A stretch of 64,000 bases of DNA from assembly GCA_963695705.1 (NCBI GenBank), contig CAVOHB010000009.1, positions 1,426,001 through 1,490,000 on the forward strand, written 5' to 3'. This document shows, piece by piece, positions 16,779-28,062 of the stretch; positions within the stretch are counted from its first letter, which is position 1, and each line of letters opens with the position of its first letter. The notes below the pieces were generated by a model. That model did no database searches and had not been told where the DNA came from. It worked only from the letters and a program-made list of their open reading frames with translations. Both the position numbers and the translations under genes were made by a program. This DNA comes from JBKPNJ01 sp963695705 (GTDB taxonomy: Bacteria; Actinomycetota; Actinomycetes; Propionibacteriales; Nocardioidaceae).

Positions 16779-16855
16779 CTCAGTGCTCCCCCTCGGATCT
16801 GTGCACCATGTTACGTCACATACGATGAAGGTCCGCCACACATAGTCAGTGTTAT

Positions 16856-16871
16856 CCCTTGTTTCTAAGGG
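16856..16871 (-). terminator. weak hairpin downstream of the small membrane-protein gene
   Basis: CCCTT (16856-16860) and AAGGG (16867-16871) can pair around a 6-base loop. It lies just past the stop of the minus-strand gene at 16889. On the plus strand the stem is followed by GGTTTT, so it would look more like a terminator in that direction. Confidence 0.3.
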
Positions 16872-16888
16872 GGTTTTGCCCGCGTCAC

Positions 16889-17173
16889 TCAGCTGACCCT
16901 TTCGTGGCGCCGCTGCCGCAGCGAGCGATACCGCCACATACCTAGAGCGGCAACCGCGAAGGCGCCGAAGGCGACCAGGTCGGCCAGCACCAGCCCATGC
17001 TCGTGCCCCAAGACGAGCAGGTGGGGGCCCTCGAAGCGCTTGTCTATCCGGAGCCACACGAGCCCCAGCAGCACCAGCACCGCAGCACTCCAGCGCTCAC
17101 CGAGCCACGCCCGCCAGCCGCAAATGATCATGGCTGCCCCGACCAGGCAGGCGAGGACAAGGGTCGAGAGCAT
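16889..17173 (-). CDS. small integral membrane protein
   Basis: 94 residues from ATG 17173. Hydrophobic helices at about 2-19, 26-42 and 58-80, with a polar loop (RIDKRFEGPHLLVLGHEHG) and an Arg-rich C-terminus. No known family. Gene order places it upstream of the SRPBCC gene and downstream of the stress-protein gene on the same strand. Confidence 0.6.
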   Translation of the reverse strand: MLSTLVLACLVGAAMIICGWRAWLGERWSAAVLVLLGLVWLRIDKRFEGPHLLVLGHEHGLVLADLVAFGAFAVAALGMWRYRSLRQRRHERVS

Positions 17174-17201
17174 TGAACCCCGAGGATACCGGAGGCCCTG
17201 C

Positions 17202-17714
17202 TCAGAGGTGGTCCGTCGGCCCGTCAGGAGGAGGCCGCGGAGGCGGCGGGATGGTCTCCACGCCGGGCGGGTGCTCGGGCCAGACGAGAAGGACAGGGCA
17301 GGGCGCATGGTCGACGACGAACCGGCTGGCCGGACCCAGGCTCTTCGGACCGAGTCGGCTTCTCTCGCCGTCGCGCGCGAGCACCAGCAGCTCCGCACCC
17401 TCCGCGGCTGCGACGACCTCGCGTTCGACTCGCCCGCGTCGCTGAACCTGAGTCGCCGAGCCCGGCAGACCCGCGGCCGCGGCCTCCAGCAGCTCGTGGG
17501 CAGATGCCGCGGCGTCGGTGTCGATCAGTGCGGACGGATCGCGCTCCGGATGTCCGCGCCCGAGCATTCCGACGAAGGCGCCGTGGGCGACGGCGTGGGA
17601 GTCCGGCCCCGTCACGTGCAGCAGGACGATCTCCGCGTCGGGTGGGACAAGCTGCCGTGCCGCGCTGATGCATGAGCGCCAGGTGCCCTCTACGACCCAG
17701 ATGACCACAAGCAT
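17202..17714 (-). CDS. universal stress protein (UspA-like)
   Basis: 170 residues: N-terminal strand MLVVIWVVEG, then EIVLLHVTGPD, VEREVVAAAEGAELLVLARD and SLGPASRFVVDHAPCPVLLV, the usual UspA order with the nucleotide-loop Gly/Ser reduced to GERSRLGPKSLGPASRF. The last 20 residues are Pro-rich. It begins 3 bases after the stop of the permease gene, so both probably share a transcript. Confidence 0.75.
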   Translation of the reverse strand: MLVVIWVVEGTWRSCISAARQLVPPDAEIVLLHVTGPDSHAVAHGAFVGMLGRGHPERDPSALIDTDAAASAHELLEAAAAGLPGSATQVQRRGRVEREVVAAAEGAELLVLARDGERSRLGPKSLGPASRFVVDHAPCPVLLVWPEHPPGVETIPPPPRPPPDGPTDHL

Positions 17715-17717
17715 CGG

Positions 17718-18935
17718 TCACGCTCCGATGGTGTGTAACCCCGCCCATAGTGCCACCACGGACAACACCAACGCCGCGGGCACGCTGAGCAACCCGAGTC
17801 GGGTGAACTCGCCGATATCGGGTTCTGCCTGGTGCAGGCGCAGCACCCTGCGCCACAGCAGCGTTGCGAGCGAACCCGCGTAGGTGAGGTTCGGCCCGAT
17901 GTTGACGCCCAGGAGCACCGCCAGAACAGTGGCGGTCCCGTTCTCGGCAGCAACAGGCAGCAGCGCGAGGACGGCCGGCAGGTTGTTGATCAGGTTGGCC
18001 AGTACGGCCGCCAGGGCTGCGATCGCGAGGAGCGCGAGCAGCGAGCTCTGCCCGGGGATGACGACCCTGAGCGCGGCCCCCAGGCCGTTGTCCACGACGG
18101 CCTCGACGACGATGCTCAGGGCCAGTACGAACGCCAGGAACGGCACGCTTGCCGAGAGCCAGATCCGGCGGGGTGACGTGTGCCCGCGGGCCAGAGCGCG
18201 GATGCCGAGCATGGTCGCGCCGACCATCGCCGCCCAGTACGGGGGGACGCCGAACAGGGAGGTGACAACGAAGCCGGCCAGGGTCAGGATCACCACACCG
18301 AGCGCGAACACCGGCATCTGGACGGGTTCGTCGGGGTGCAGGGACTCGGCGCCCGCATCGAGATCGGTGGCGAAGAACCGACGGAAGATCACGTATTCCG
18401 TCGCGATTGCGGCCAGCCAGGGCACGGTCATCAGACCGGCGAAACGGGTGAACGTGAGCCCGGTGGCTGGGAAGGCCAGGAGGTTCGTCAGGTTCGACAC
18501 CGGCAGCAGCAAGGAGGCGGAGTTCGCCAGGTGCGTGCACGCGTACACGTGCGGCTTGGGGCGCGTCCCGAGCCGGCCGGCCGTGGCGAACACGATCGGG
18601 GTGAGCAGGACGACGGTCGCATCGAGGCTGAACACAGCAGTCACGATCGAAGCGACGCCGAAGACCTCGAGCAGGAGCCGCCTCGGCCGGCCGGCGCAGG
18701 TGCGTGCCATCAGCGACCCCACGGCCCGGAAGAGCCCGTCGTCGTCACACAGCTGAGCGAGAACCAGCACAGCAGCCAGAAATGCCAGGATCGGCGCCAG
18801 CCGGACGGCCTCGTCCCGGACCTCACCCAGCGAGACCGCGCCCACGACGGCGAGCAGACAGGCTGCCGGGACCGCTGCCACCGCCTCCGGCCAGCCCCGC
18901 GGGCGTACAACCGCGAAGGCCAGTACGCCCAGCAA
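17718..18935 (-). CDS. ArsB/SLC13-type permease
   Basis: About 405 residues, roughly ten to twelve transmembrane helices with symmetrical repeats: SLDATVVLLTPIVFATAG and NSASLLLPVSNLTNLLAFPA in the first half, LANLINNLPAVLALLPVAA and GVNIGPNLTYAGSLATLLW in the second. These Asn-rich hairpins are the substrate-binding signatures of the ArsB/citrate-transporter (IT) superfamily. Arsenite efflux or dicarboxylate/sodium symport are both possible; no arsenic genes are nearby. The start is uncertain: TTG 18935 is used, but the frame stays open upstream (GRTLAESCSVILLLG) without ATG/GTG. Confidence 0.75.
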   Translation of the reverse strand: MLGVLAFAVVRPRGWPEAVAAVPAACLLAVVGAVSLGEVRDEAVRLAPILAFLAAVLVLAQLCDDDGLFRAVGSLMARTCAGRPRRLLLEVFGVASIVTAVFSLDATVVLLTPIVFATAGRLGTRPKPHVYACTHLANSASLLLPVSNLTNLLAFPATGLTFTRFAGLMTVPWLAAIATEYVIFRRFFATDLDAGAESLHPDEPVQMPVFALGVVILTLAGFVVTSLFGVPPYWAAMVGATMLGIRALARGHTSPRRIWLSASVPFLAFVLALSIVVEAVVDNGLGAALRVVIPGQSSLLALLAIAALAAVLANLINNLPAVLALLPVAAENGTATVLAVLLGVNIGPNLTYAGSLATLLWRRVLRLHQAEPDIGEFTRLGLLSVPAALVLSVVALWAGLHTIGA

Positions 18936-19057
18936 GAGGATGACCGAGCATGACTCAGCGAGTGTCCTGCCCAGGACCAGACCTCCAGTCGCGAATAGCG
19001 CGCGGGTAGGCCGGGTCCGACAGCCGCCAACGCTCGGCGGATCAGCATAGGCGTCGC

Positions 19058-20167
19058 TCAGACGCGGTGGACCAGCAGCAGTGCGCGGTCGTCGTTCGCC
19101 GATTCGACCCGGTCGATCAGGCGGCTGGCGCCTCGCTCGAAACCGTGGGCGACCAGTCGCTCGGCCTCTCCGAGCAGCTTGTCGAGCCCGAGGGAGATGT
19201 CACGCTGCGGCGTCTCGACCAGGCCGTCGGTGTAGAGCATCAACGCGTCACCAGCCGCCAGCCGGCCGGTGCACTCGGCGAACTCCGGCGACTCGATCAG
19301 GCCGAGGACCGGTCCCTCGGAGTTGAGCGTCTCCCAGCGTCCGGATCCGGCATGGAAGTGAACCGCAGGCGGATGGCCGGCGCTGCGCACCTGGAAGTCG
19401 CCGTTGCGCAGGTCCAGCACCAGATGGATCGCCGTTGCGAACCCCTCCCCCCACTGCTGGCGGAGCAGGTAGGCATTGGCCGCGGGGAGAAACCTCTCGT
19501 GCGGCAGCGACCCCAGCAGGCCACCGAAGGCTCCCGAGAGCAGCAACGCCCGGGTGCCGGCGTCGAGGCCCTTTCCGGAGACGTCGACGACTGCGACCTC
19601 GAGGACGGTGTCGTCGACCGTCTTGGCCGCGACGATGAAGTCACCGGCGAACGACGCGCCGCCGGCCGACCGCATCACGGCCTCCGCGTACCAACCTCTC
19701 GGCAGCGCCGGAAGCTCGGACTGCGCGCGCAACCGGTCGCGCAGGTCCACCAGCATCGACTCACCCCTGGCACCGGTGATGCCTAGTCGGTTCCGCTGTC
19801 TGGCGCTGATCAGGACGGTGACGGCGACCAGGGCGATCACGGCCAAAGCCGTCCAGCGCCGGACCTCAACCTCGGTGGTCGCGACGATGATCGCGACACA
19901 CACCGCCACCGTGACAACCAGTGCGATGAGCCTGCCCATCGGCAGGACCAGGGCGCCGAGCACGAGCGGGATGACGAATGCCGACAGGGGCATCCAGCTC
20001 TGGAACGCGAACGTCGCGGCCACCAGCACCGCCGTCATCAACAGCAGCACGATCGTCCACAGGGCCTCGGCCTCGCGCACCCGGCGCATCTCACGAGCAG
20101 CACGCCGCCGCAGCACCCGCAGCGCGCGGTTGCCGTTGGTGCGCGCTCTCGCGGTTGTCCCGGCCAC
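19058..20167 (-). CDS. membrane-anchored SpoIIE/PP2C-type serine phosphatase
   Basis: 369 residues from GTG 20167. Four or five hydrophobic segments (about residues 30-115) precede a PP2C-SpoIIE domain: GGASFAGDFIVAAKTVDD, VAVVDVSGKGLDAGTRA (metal-binding Asp), SAGHPPAVHF, LMLYTDGLVE. Such enzymes dephosphorylate anti-anti-sigma factors; no partner STAS or anti-sigma gene is adjacent. TACTGT (minus strand, 20174-20179) lies 6 bases before the GTG, again fitting a leaderless transcript. Confidence 0.8.
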   Translation of the reverse strand: MAGTTARARTNGNRALRVLRRRAAREMRRVREAEALWTIVLLLMTAVLVAATFAFQSWMPLSAFVIPLVLGALVLPMGRLIALVVTVAVCVAIIVATTEVEVRRWTALAVIALVAVTVLISARQRNRLGITGARGESMLVDLRDRLRAQSELPALPRGWYAEAVMRSAGGASFAGDFIVAAKTVDDTVLEVAVVDVSGKGLDAGTRALLLSGAFGGLLGSLPHERFLPAANAYLLRQQWGEGFATAIHLVLDLRNGDFQVRSAGHPPAVHFHAGSGRWETLNSEGPVLGLIESPEFAECTGRLAAGDALMLYTDGLVETPQRDISLGLDKLLGEAERLVAHGFERGASRLIDRVESANDDRALLLVHRV

Positions 20168-20308
20168 ATACGGACAGTAGTCGCGCCACCGTCCCAGCGG
20201 CAGCCATAGCCGCGCGCGTTGCCCTATCCAAGACTGACGGCGAATCAAGTCGGGTGGATCAGGAGCACACCCGACGCTCAGGGACGCAGCGCTCGAAGTG
20301 CACCCGAG

Positions 20309-21127
20309 TCAGATCTTGCCGCGACGCTGGCACCGAGGGCACCAGAAAAGGTTCCGCCCGGCCACGACCTCTTTCCGGATCGTGCTCCCGCACACGTGAC
20401 AGGGCTGGCCGGTGCGCCGATAGACGTACACCTCACCCCCATGGTTGTCGACTCGCGGACCGCGTCCCATCGCCTCGGGGGTGTGCTCGGGCCGCACAGT
20501 GTCGATCCGGCCGGTTTCGACGCCGTAGCGCATCAGCTCGACCAGGTTGGCCCACATCGAGGTCCACTGGGCCTTCCGGAGTCGGTGGCTGGGGCGGAGC
20601 GGGTTGATACCGGCCCGGAACAGCACCTCCGCGCGGAACACGTTGCCGACGCCCGAGAGCACGTTCTGATCCAGCAGCAGCACGCCGATCGGTGTCCGGG
20701 ACTTCGAGATCCTGCGCCAGACCCGCTCGGGGTCGGAGGCGGGCTGCAACGGGTCGGGGCCGAGCTTGGTCAGCAGTGCCGACCTCTCGTCCGGTGTGAT
20801 CACCGCGCAGGTCGCCGGACCTCGCAGGTCGAGGTAGGAATGCGCCGCCTCGAGCCGAAGGCGCACCGCCCCGACCGCCGGCGGTGCGGGAGCGGGCCCG
20901 AGCCTGACGTTGCCGTACAGGCCCAGGTGGACGTGGAGCCAGATGTCCCCGGCGAACCTGACCAGGAGGTGCTTGCCCGCGGACTCCGCGTGCTCCAGGA
21001 CCAGACCGGAGAGCGTCGCCGCACCTTCCGCGAACCTGCCCTGCGGGCTGCTGGCCGTGACGACCTCACCGCCGAAGACCGTGTTCAGCTCGGTCGCCAG
21101 TCGATGCAGGGTATGCCCTTCAGGCAT
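20309..21127 (-). CDS. nei: Fpg/Nei-family DNA glycosylase/AP lyase (endonuclease VIII-like)
   Basis: 272 residues. Catalytic Pro2-Glu3 (MPEGHTLHRLA), Lys in AGKHLLVRF, H2TH motif LLDQNVLSGVGNVFRAEVLF, and a C-terminal zinc finger CHVCGSTIRK ... FWCPRCQRRGKI. It excises oxidised pyrimidines and cleaves the abasic site. The EGHTLHR start is typical of actinobacterial Nei2 proteins (M. tuberculosis Rv2464c type), and its neighbours rpiB, DsbA-like and pepN occur in the same order there. Confidence 0.9.
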   Translation of the reverse strand: MPEGHTLHRLATELNTVFGGEVVTASSPQGRFAEGAATLSGLVLEHAESAGKHLLVRFAGDIWLHVHLGLYGNVRLGPAPAPPAVGAVRLRLEAAHSYLDLRGPATCAVITPDERSALLTKLGPDPLQPASDPERVWRRISKSRTPIGVLLLDQNVLSGVGNVFRAEVLFRAGINPLRPSHRLRKAQWTSMWANLVELMRYGVETGRIDTVRPEHTPEAMGRGPRVDNHGGEVYVYRRTGQPCHVCGSTIRKEVVAGRNLFWCPRCQRRGKI

Positions 21128-21135
21128 GCTTCCCC

Positions 21136-21397
21136 CATGCCCAATGACCCCAAGGACCCCAAGGACGCCAAGGACCCCAAGGACCCCATGAACATGGACA
21201 GGCCGATGAAACCGCGGGCGCGTCCCGCGCGACCTCGCGGTTCCCGAGCGGACTCTTCACAGGTCACGCTGTCGGAGGCAGCCCGGACTCGAGACGCCAC
21301 GCGGATCCGGCCGGACGATCTCGACGAGGCCCGACGGGCCGACACCGCCGGCCGTCACTGCGACGACGGCAACGGCAGCACTCCGGTCTGCTCGTAG
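21136..21397 (+). CDS. possible small protein with KDP repeats
   Basis: An 86-codon frame from ATG 21136 starts with a 9-base tandem repeat encoding PKDPKDAKDPKDP, then a basic stretch and an acidic-polar tail (TRIRPDDLDEARRADTAG). It is divergent from nei (8 bases apart) and overlaps the 3' end of rpiB. No Shine-Dalgarno is seen. The opposite strand also has an open frame reading GSLGSLASLGSLGSLG, so coding strand and reality are uncertain. Confidence 0.3.
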
Positions 21398-21828
21398 TCG
21401 CCGAGCATCGCGATCCGCCGCGCGTGCCGTTCGTCACCGCTGAACGGCGTGCTGAGGAAGATCTCGACGAACCGTGTCGCATCGACCTCGTCGTGCATGC
21501 GGGCACCGACGGACACGACGTTGGCGTTGTTGTGCAACCGGCCGAGCTGCGCGGTCTCGTCGCTCCACGCGAGAGCCGCTCGCACACCGCGAACCTTGTT
21601 CGCCGCGATCTGCTCGCCGTTACCCGACCCCCCGATCACGATGCCCAGGCTGCCGGGATCGCCGACAACCGCAGCGGCCGCACTCAGCACGAACGGTGGA
21701 TAGTCGTCGAGTGCGTTGTAGCTCTCGGGACCGTGGTCGACCGCCTCGTAGCCCTGCGCGCTCAACCACCCGACGAGATGCTGCTTGAGCTCGAAACCGG
21801 CATGGTCCGAGCCGAGATGCACGCGCAT
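21355..21828 (-). CDS. rpiB: ribose-5-phosphate isomerase B
   Basis: 157 residues of the RpiB/LacAB family. It starts MRVHLGSDHAGFELKQHL, has GIVIGGSGNGEQIAANKVRG (phosphate-binding loop; Ser/Gly in place of the Cys of E. coli RpiB, as in actinobacteria) and RLHNNANVVSVGARM. It interconverts ribose-5-phosphate and ribulose-5-phosphate in the pentose phosphate pathway. Located between nei and the DsbA-like gene, as in mycobacteria. Confidence 0.92.
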   Translation of the reverse strand: MRVHLGSDHAGFELKQHLVGWLSAQGYEAVDHGPESYNALDDYPPFVLSAAAAVVGDPGSLGIVIGGSGNGEQIAANKVRGVRAALAWSDETAQLGRLHNNANVVSVGARMHDEVDATRFVEIFLSTPFSGDERHARRIAMLGDYEQTGVLPLPSSQ

Positions 21829-21875
21829 GCGACAGAGTTTGTCAGGTCAGCCCCGACTACGCAGGCGCGGAGTCG

Positions 21876-22538
21876 TCAGTCGAAGATAGGGCCGTCGAGG
21901 CGAGACCGCTTGAGCTCGTAGAACCCGCGGACGCCGGCGACCAGCAGCACGCCGTCCCACAGGTCAGCAGCGTCCTGGCCCTTGGGGCTCGGCGTCACCA
22001 CCGGTCCGAAGAACGCGACATCCTGCACGGAGATGACCGGTGTGCCCACGTCCAGACCGACGAGATCGACCGCCTCCTGGTGAGTCTTCTGCACCGCGTC
22101 GTCCCATTCGGCGGAGCCCATCGCGTCGGCCAGGCCGATCGGCAGCCCCACCTCGATGAGAGCCTCCTCGATGGTCTCCCGCGTCCTCGGCCTCTCCAGG
22201 TTGTGATAGCGGGTGCCGAGCGCGGTGTACAGCGGCCCCAGCACCTCGTTGCCGTGCAAGTGCTCGGCAGCCACACAGACTCGGACCGGCCCCCAAGCCT
22301 CGTCGATGAACTTGCGGTAGTCGTCGGACAGGTCGTCCTTGTCATCGTTGAGGCAGGAAAGGCTCATCACATGCCACTTCACGGTGACCGGTCGTACCTT
22401 CTGCACCTCGAGCATCCACCGCGATGTCAGCCACGCCCACGGGCACAGCGGATCAAACCAGAAGTCGGCGGTGACGGTGGGCTGTTCGGCGACCGGTGCA
22501 TCGGGCACGGGCGATTCTCCATAACGAAGCTGGCTCAT
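21876..22538 (-). CDS. DsbA-fold protein of the Rv2466c (mycothiol-dependent nitroreductase) family
   Basis: 220 residues. WFDPLCPWAWLTSRWMLEVQ aligns with the Rv2466c active site, where the motif is CPWC; here the second Cys is Ala (CPWA). Other family segments are HVMSLSCLNDDKDDL, EAWGPVRVCVAAEHLHGNEV, DVGTPVISVQDVAFFGPV and the end FYELKRSRLDGPIFD. The family uses mycothiol with one catalytic Cys. ATG 22538 is used; GTG 22547 would add three residues. It is divergent from pepN, as in M. tuberculosis. Confidence 0.85.
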   Translation of the reverse strand: MSQLRYGESPVPDAPVAEQPTVTADFWFDPLCPWAWLTSRWMLEVQKVRPVTVKWHVMSLSCLNDDKDDLSDDYRKFIDEAWGPVRVCVAAEHLHGNEVLGPLYTALGTRYHNLERPRTRETIEEALIEVGLPIGLADAMGSAEWDDAVQKTHQEAVDLVGLDVGTPVISVQDVAFFGPVVTPSPKGQDAADLWDGVLLVAGVRGFYELKRSRLDGPIFD

Positions 22539-22598
22539 ATACGGCACAAGCCCCGGATCGGCGACGATATTCCGGTTCGGACGTGCGACGATGAACAG

Positions 22599-25158
<2,560 letters not shown>

Positions 25159-25204
25159 CACGTCCTCGGCAACACCCGGGCCGGCCGCCAAGGGTTCAGG
25201 AAGG

Positions 25205-25621
25205 CTACGACTCGGTGTGCGTCTCGGTGTGCAGGGCCTTCGGCTGCCGTGCCCGCTCCCCGAGCTGCTGCAGTCCGGTGAGAATGCCGCCGACAAGGTT
25301 GCCGGCCGCGAAGGCCGCCTGCATCGACAGGGCCGCCAACCCGGCCGCCTTGTCGTCGACCAGACGGCACACCACGCTGCCGGTCACGATCTCCAGCCGT
25401 CGTGCCGCGGGGTCCACCATCACCAGCACGCTGCGCTCGGGTCGCGCCAGCCGCCCATGCAACGACTCGGCGAACATCCGCGGCTCCCCCGCGGCTGCCC
25501 CGACGTAGACCGAGAAGGCGAAACCCGAGGACTCCTCGGCGATCCGGATGGCACGGGCGATCTCGTCGCGCTGGGCGGGCGAGAACGCTTCACCACCTGG
25601 CACTGGCACCACCTCCCACAC
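25205..25621 (-). CDS. DUF5130/TPM-like protein
   Basis: About 138 residues. It contains FSPAQRDEIARAIRIAEESS, GFAFSVYVG, LHGRLARPERSVLVMVDPAA and LEIVTGSVVCRLVDD, then a hydrophobic AALSMQAAFAAGNLVGGI. This matches the DUF5130 family (TPM-domain fold) found next to pepN in actinobacteria. Several GTG codons could start it (25621, 25612, 25609, 25603). It overlaps the membrane-protein gene upstream by 32 bases, so the two are co-transcribed. Confidence 0.75.
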   Translation of the reverse strand: MWEVVPVPGGEAFSPAQRDEIARAIRIAEESSGFAFSVYVGAAAGEPRMFAESLHGRLARPERSVLVMVDPAARRLEIVTGSVVCRLVDDKAAGLAALSMQAAFAAGNLVGGILTGLQQLGERARQPKALHTETHTES

Positions 25622-25904
25622 CGACCGCAGGGGGAGTGTCAGGGGTCCCGGCCACCGACTCCAGGGCCGGGCGCGGCTCAGGGCCGCTCGAGGGCAGCTC
25701 TGCGGGACCGCCGAACCACTCCGGCTCGGCCCACCAGGCCAGTCCCGGCCGGTAGCGCGGCCCCTTCGCGATCGAAGGAACCATCACGAGCAGCGAGATC
25801 CCCACGATCAACGCCAGCGGGACACCACCGAACAACAGCAGTGCGTACAGCGTCGACATCGGAGGCGGCTTGGGCCACGTCGAAGGGGCATCCGCGAGAG
25901 TCAC
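25590..25904 (-). CDS. single-pass membrane protein upstream of the DUF5130 gene
   Basis: 104 residues: one transmembrane helix (STLYALLLFGGVPLALIVGI) after a short N-terminus, then a polar Pro-rich cytoplasmic tail with YRPGLAWWAEPEWFGGP. The start could be GTG 25904 or ATG 25859 (MSTLYALLLF). Function unknown; the overlap with the next gene suggests that both act together at the membrane. Confidence 0.6.
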   Translation of the reverse strand: MTLADAPSTWPKPPPMSTLYALLLFGGVPLALIVGISLLVMVPSIAKGPRYRPGLAWWAEPEWFGGPAELPSSGPEPRPALESVAGTPDTPPAVGVGGGASARW

Positions 25905-25965
25905 GCATCCAGGCTACCGAGCCCACGCGCTCCGCGCCGCGAGCCGATCGCATAGCCTGCCGCTG

Positions 25966-28062
25966 GTGAACCGCGCACAGTCCCCGTACCCACCCGCCCA
26001 GCGCGACGGCATCGTCGACGTCCTGCACGGCGAGGACATCGAGGACCCCTACCGCTGGCTCGAGGACGCCGACGCCGATCAGACGGTCGGCTGGTTGCAG
26101 GCGCAGGCCGAGCTGTTCGCCGAGCGGCGCGCGGAGTGGCCCAGCATCGGCGCGTTCGCCGCCCGGCTGGAGGAGCTCCTCGGGACCGGCATGCACGGGC
26201 CCCCGAGCTTTCGCGGAGAGCGGCAGTTCTTCCTGCGCCGGACCAGTGATCAGGAGCACGCCGTGCTGCATCTCGCCGAGCCCGATGGACTCGAGCGTGT
26301 CCTCATCGACCCGATGCAGCTCGACCCGGACGGCACCACGACGCTCGACGCCTATCACCCGTCCCCGAACGGTGAGCTGCTCGCCTACCAGCTGTCCGAG
26401 GGCGGGACCGAGGAGTCGTCGATCCGGGTGATGGACGTCACGACCGGGGAGATCGTGGACGGCCCTATCGCGCGGACCCGCTTCTCGCCGGTCTCCTGGA
26501 CGCCGGACAGCGCGTCGTTCTACTACGTCCGTCAGCTGGCGGCCGAGGACGTGCCGGCCGGCGAGGAGCAGTACCACCGCCGGGTGTGGCTGCACCGTCT
26601 CGGGCATCCCGACGCCGGCGACCGCATCGTGTTCGGGGACGGGCATGACAAGGCCGTCGTCTTCGGATGCTCGTTGAGTCGCGACGGGCGCTGGCTCGTG
26701 GTCAGCGGTTCGAAGGGAACCGACCCGCGCAACGACATCTGGATCGCCGACGTCAGCGACGGCAACCTGGAGGCGCCCGCGTTCGTCGTCGTCCAGGTCG
26801 GGGAGGACACCCAGGCAGGTCTCCGGGTCGGCCATGACGGCCGCCTCTACGTCTGGACCGATCGCGATGCCCCGCGCGGACGCCTCTGCGTGGCGGACCC
26901 TGCCGCGCCCACTCCTGAGCAGTGGGTGACGCTGGTCGAGGAGCGTCCGGACGCCGTGCTCGAGGGCTTCGCGATCGTCGAGGAGGCCGAGACACCGCAG
27001 CTGCTGTGCCTGTGGAGTCAGCACGCGGTCTCCCGGATCAGCGTGCACCGGCTCGCGGACGGGGAGCGCCTGCGCGACCTGGAGCTGCCGGGGCTCGGTT
27101 CCGTCGGGGGTCTGGTGGAGAGGTACGACGGAGGACACGAGGTCTGGTTTCCGTACACCGACGACGTGACCCCGATGTCGGTCTACCGCTACGACGCCCT
27201 GACCGGTGATACCGATGTCTGGGCGCGGCCGCCGGGATCGGTCGCGGTGGATCCCGCAATCACCACAAGGCTCGTCGAGTACCACTCGTACGACGCAACC
27301 GTGGTGCGGATGTTCATCACCGCCCGGGGTGACGCCGCCCTCGGTCCCCGGCCCACGATCTTGTACGGGTATGGCGGGTTCGGGATCTCGATGACGCCCG
27401 GATACAGCGCCTCGGTGCTCGCCTGGGTCGAGGCCGGCGGCGTGTATGCGGTCGCCTGCCTGCGCGGCGGTGGCGAGGAGGGAGAGCAGTGGCACCGCGA
27501 CGGCATGCTCGCCAACAAGCAGCGCGTCTTCGACGACCTGCACGCCGCCGCCGAGTACCTCGTCGAGGAGCGCTGGACGACCAGCCCGCAGCTGGGCATC
27601 TCCGGGGGCTCGAACGGCGGTCTGCTCGTGGGCGCCGCGCTGACCCAGCGCCCCGACCTCTACCGATCCGTGGTGTGCTCGGCGCCGCTGCTCGACATGG
27701 TTCGCTACGAGCGGCGAGGTCTGGGCCACTTCTGGGCCGGTGAGTACGGCACGGTCGACGACCCCAGTGAGCTCAAGACATTGCTGACGTACTCCCCCTA
27801 CCACCGGGTCCGCGAGGGCACGGCATATCCCGCGACGCTGTTCACCGTGTTCGGTTCCGACACCCGGGTCGACCCTCTGCACGCGCGCAAGATGTGCGCG
27901 GCGCTGCAGCATGCGACCGGCGCCGATCCCGGCAGGAGTCCGGTGCTCATCCGGGTGGAGTCCGAGGTCGGACACGGCGCGCGGTCGGTGAGCCGTTCCA
28001 TCGCCCTCGCCGCGGACGCGCTCGCCTTCCAGGCGTGGGCGACCGGGCTGGCCGGCTCATGA
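25966..28062 (+). CDS. prolyl oligopeptidase family serine peptidase (S9A)
   Basis: 698 residues from GTG 25966. The N-terminus YPPAQRDGIVDVLHGEDIED and PYRWLED is the S9A signature before a seven-bladed propeller. The catalytic domain has GYGGFGISMTPGY, LRGGGEEGEQWHRDG, the nucleophile GISGGSNGGLLVGAALTQRP, Asp in FGSDTRVDPLHARKM and His in ESEVGHGARS. No signal peptide, so cytoplasmic. It cleaves short peptides after proline. Its stop overlaps the MscS start (ATGA at 28059). Confidence 0.92.
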   Translation: MNRAQSPYPPAQRDGIVDVLHGEDIEDPYRWLEDADADQTVGWLQAQAELFAERRAEWPSIGAFAARLEELLGTGMHGPPSFRGERQFFLRRTSDQEHAVLHLAEPDGLERVLIDPMQLDPDGTTTLDAYHPSPNGELLAYQLSEGGTEESSIRVMDVTTGEIVDGPIARTRFSPVSWTPDSASFYYVRQLAAEDVPAGEEQYHRRVWLHRLGHPDAGDRIVFGDGHDKAVVFGCSLSRDGRWLVVSGSKGTDPRNDIWIADVSDGNLEAPAFVVVQVGEDTQAGLRVGHDGRLYVWTDRDAPRGRLCVADPAAPTPEQWVTLVEERPDAVLEGFAIVEEAETPQLLCLWSQHAVSRISVHRLADGERLRDLELPGLGSVGGLVERYDGGHEVWFPYTDDVTPMSVYRYDALTGDTDVWARPPGSVAVDPAITTRLVEYHSYDATVVRMFITARGDAALGPRPTILYGYGGFGISMTPGYSASVLAWVEAGGVYAVACLRGGGEEGEQWHRDGMLANKQRVFDDLHAAAEYLVEERWTTSPQLGISGGSNGGLLVGAALTQRPDLYRSVVCSAPLLDMVRYERRGLGHFWAGEYGTVDDPSELKTLLTYSPYHRVREGTAYPATLFTVFGSDTRVDPLHARKMCAALQHATGADPGRSPVLIRVESEVGHGARSVSRSIALAADALAFQAWATGLAGS

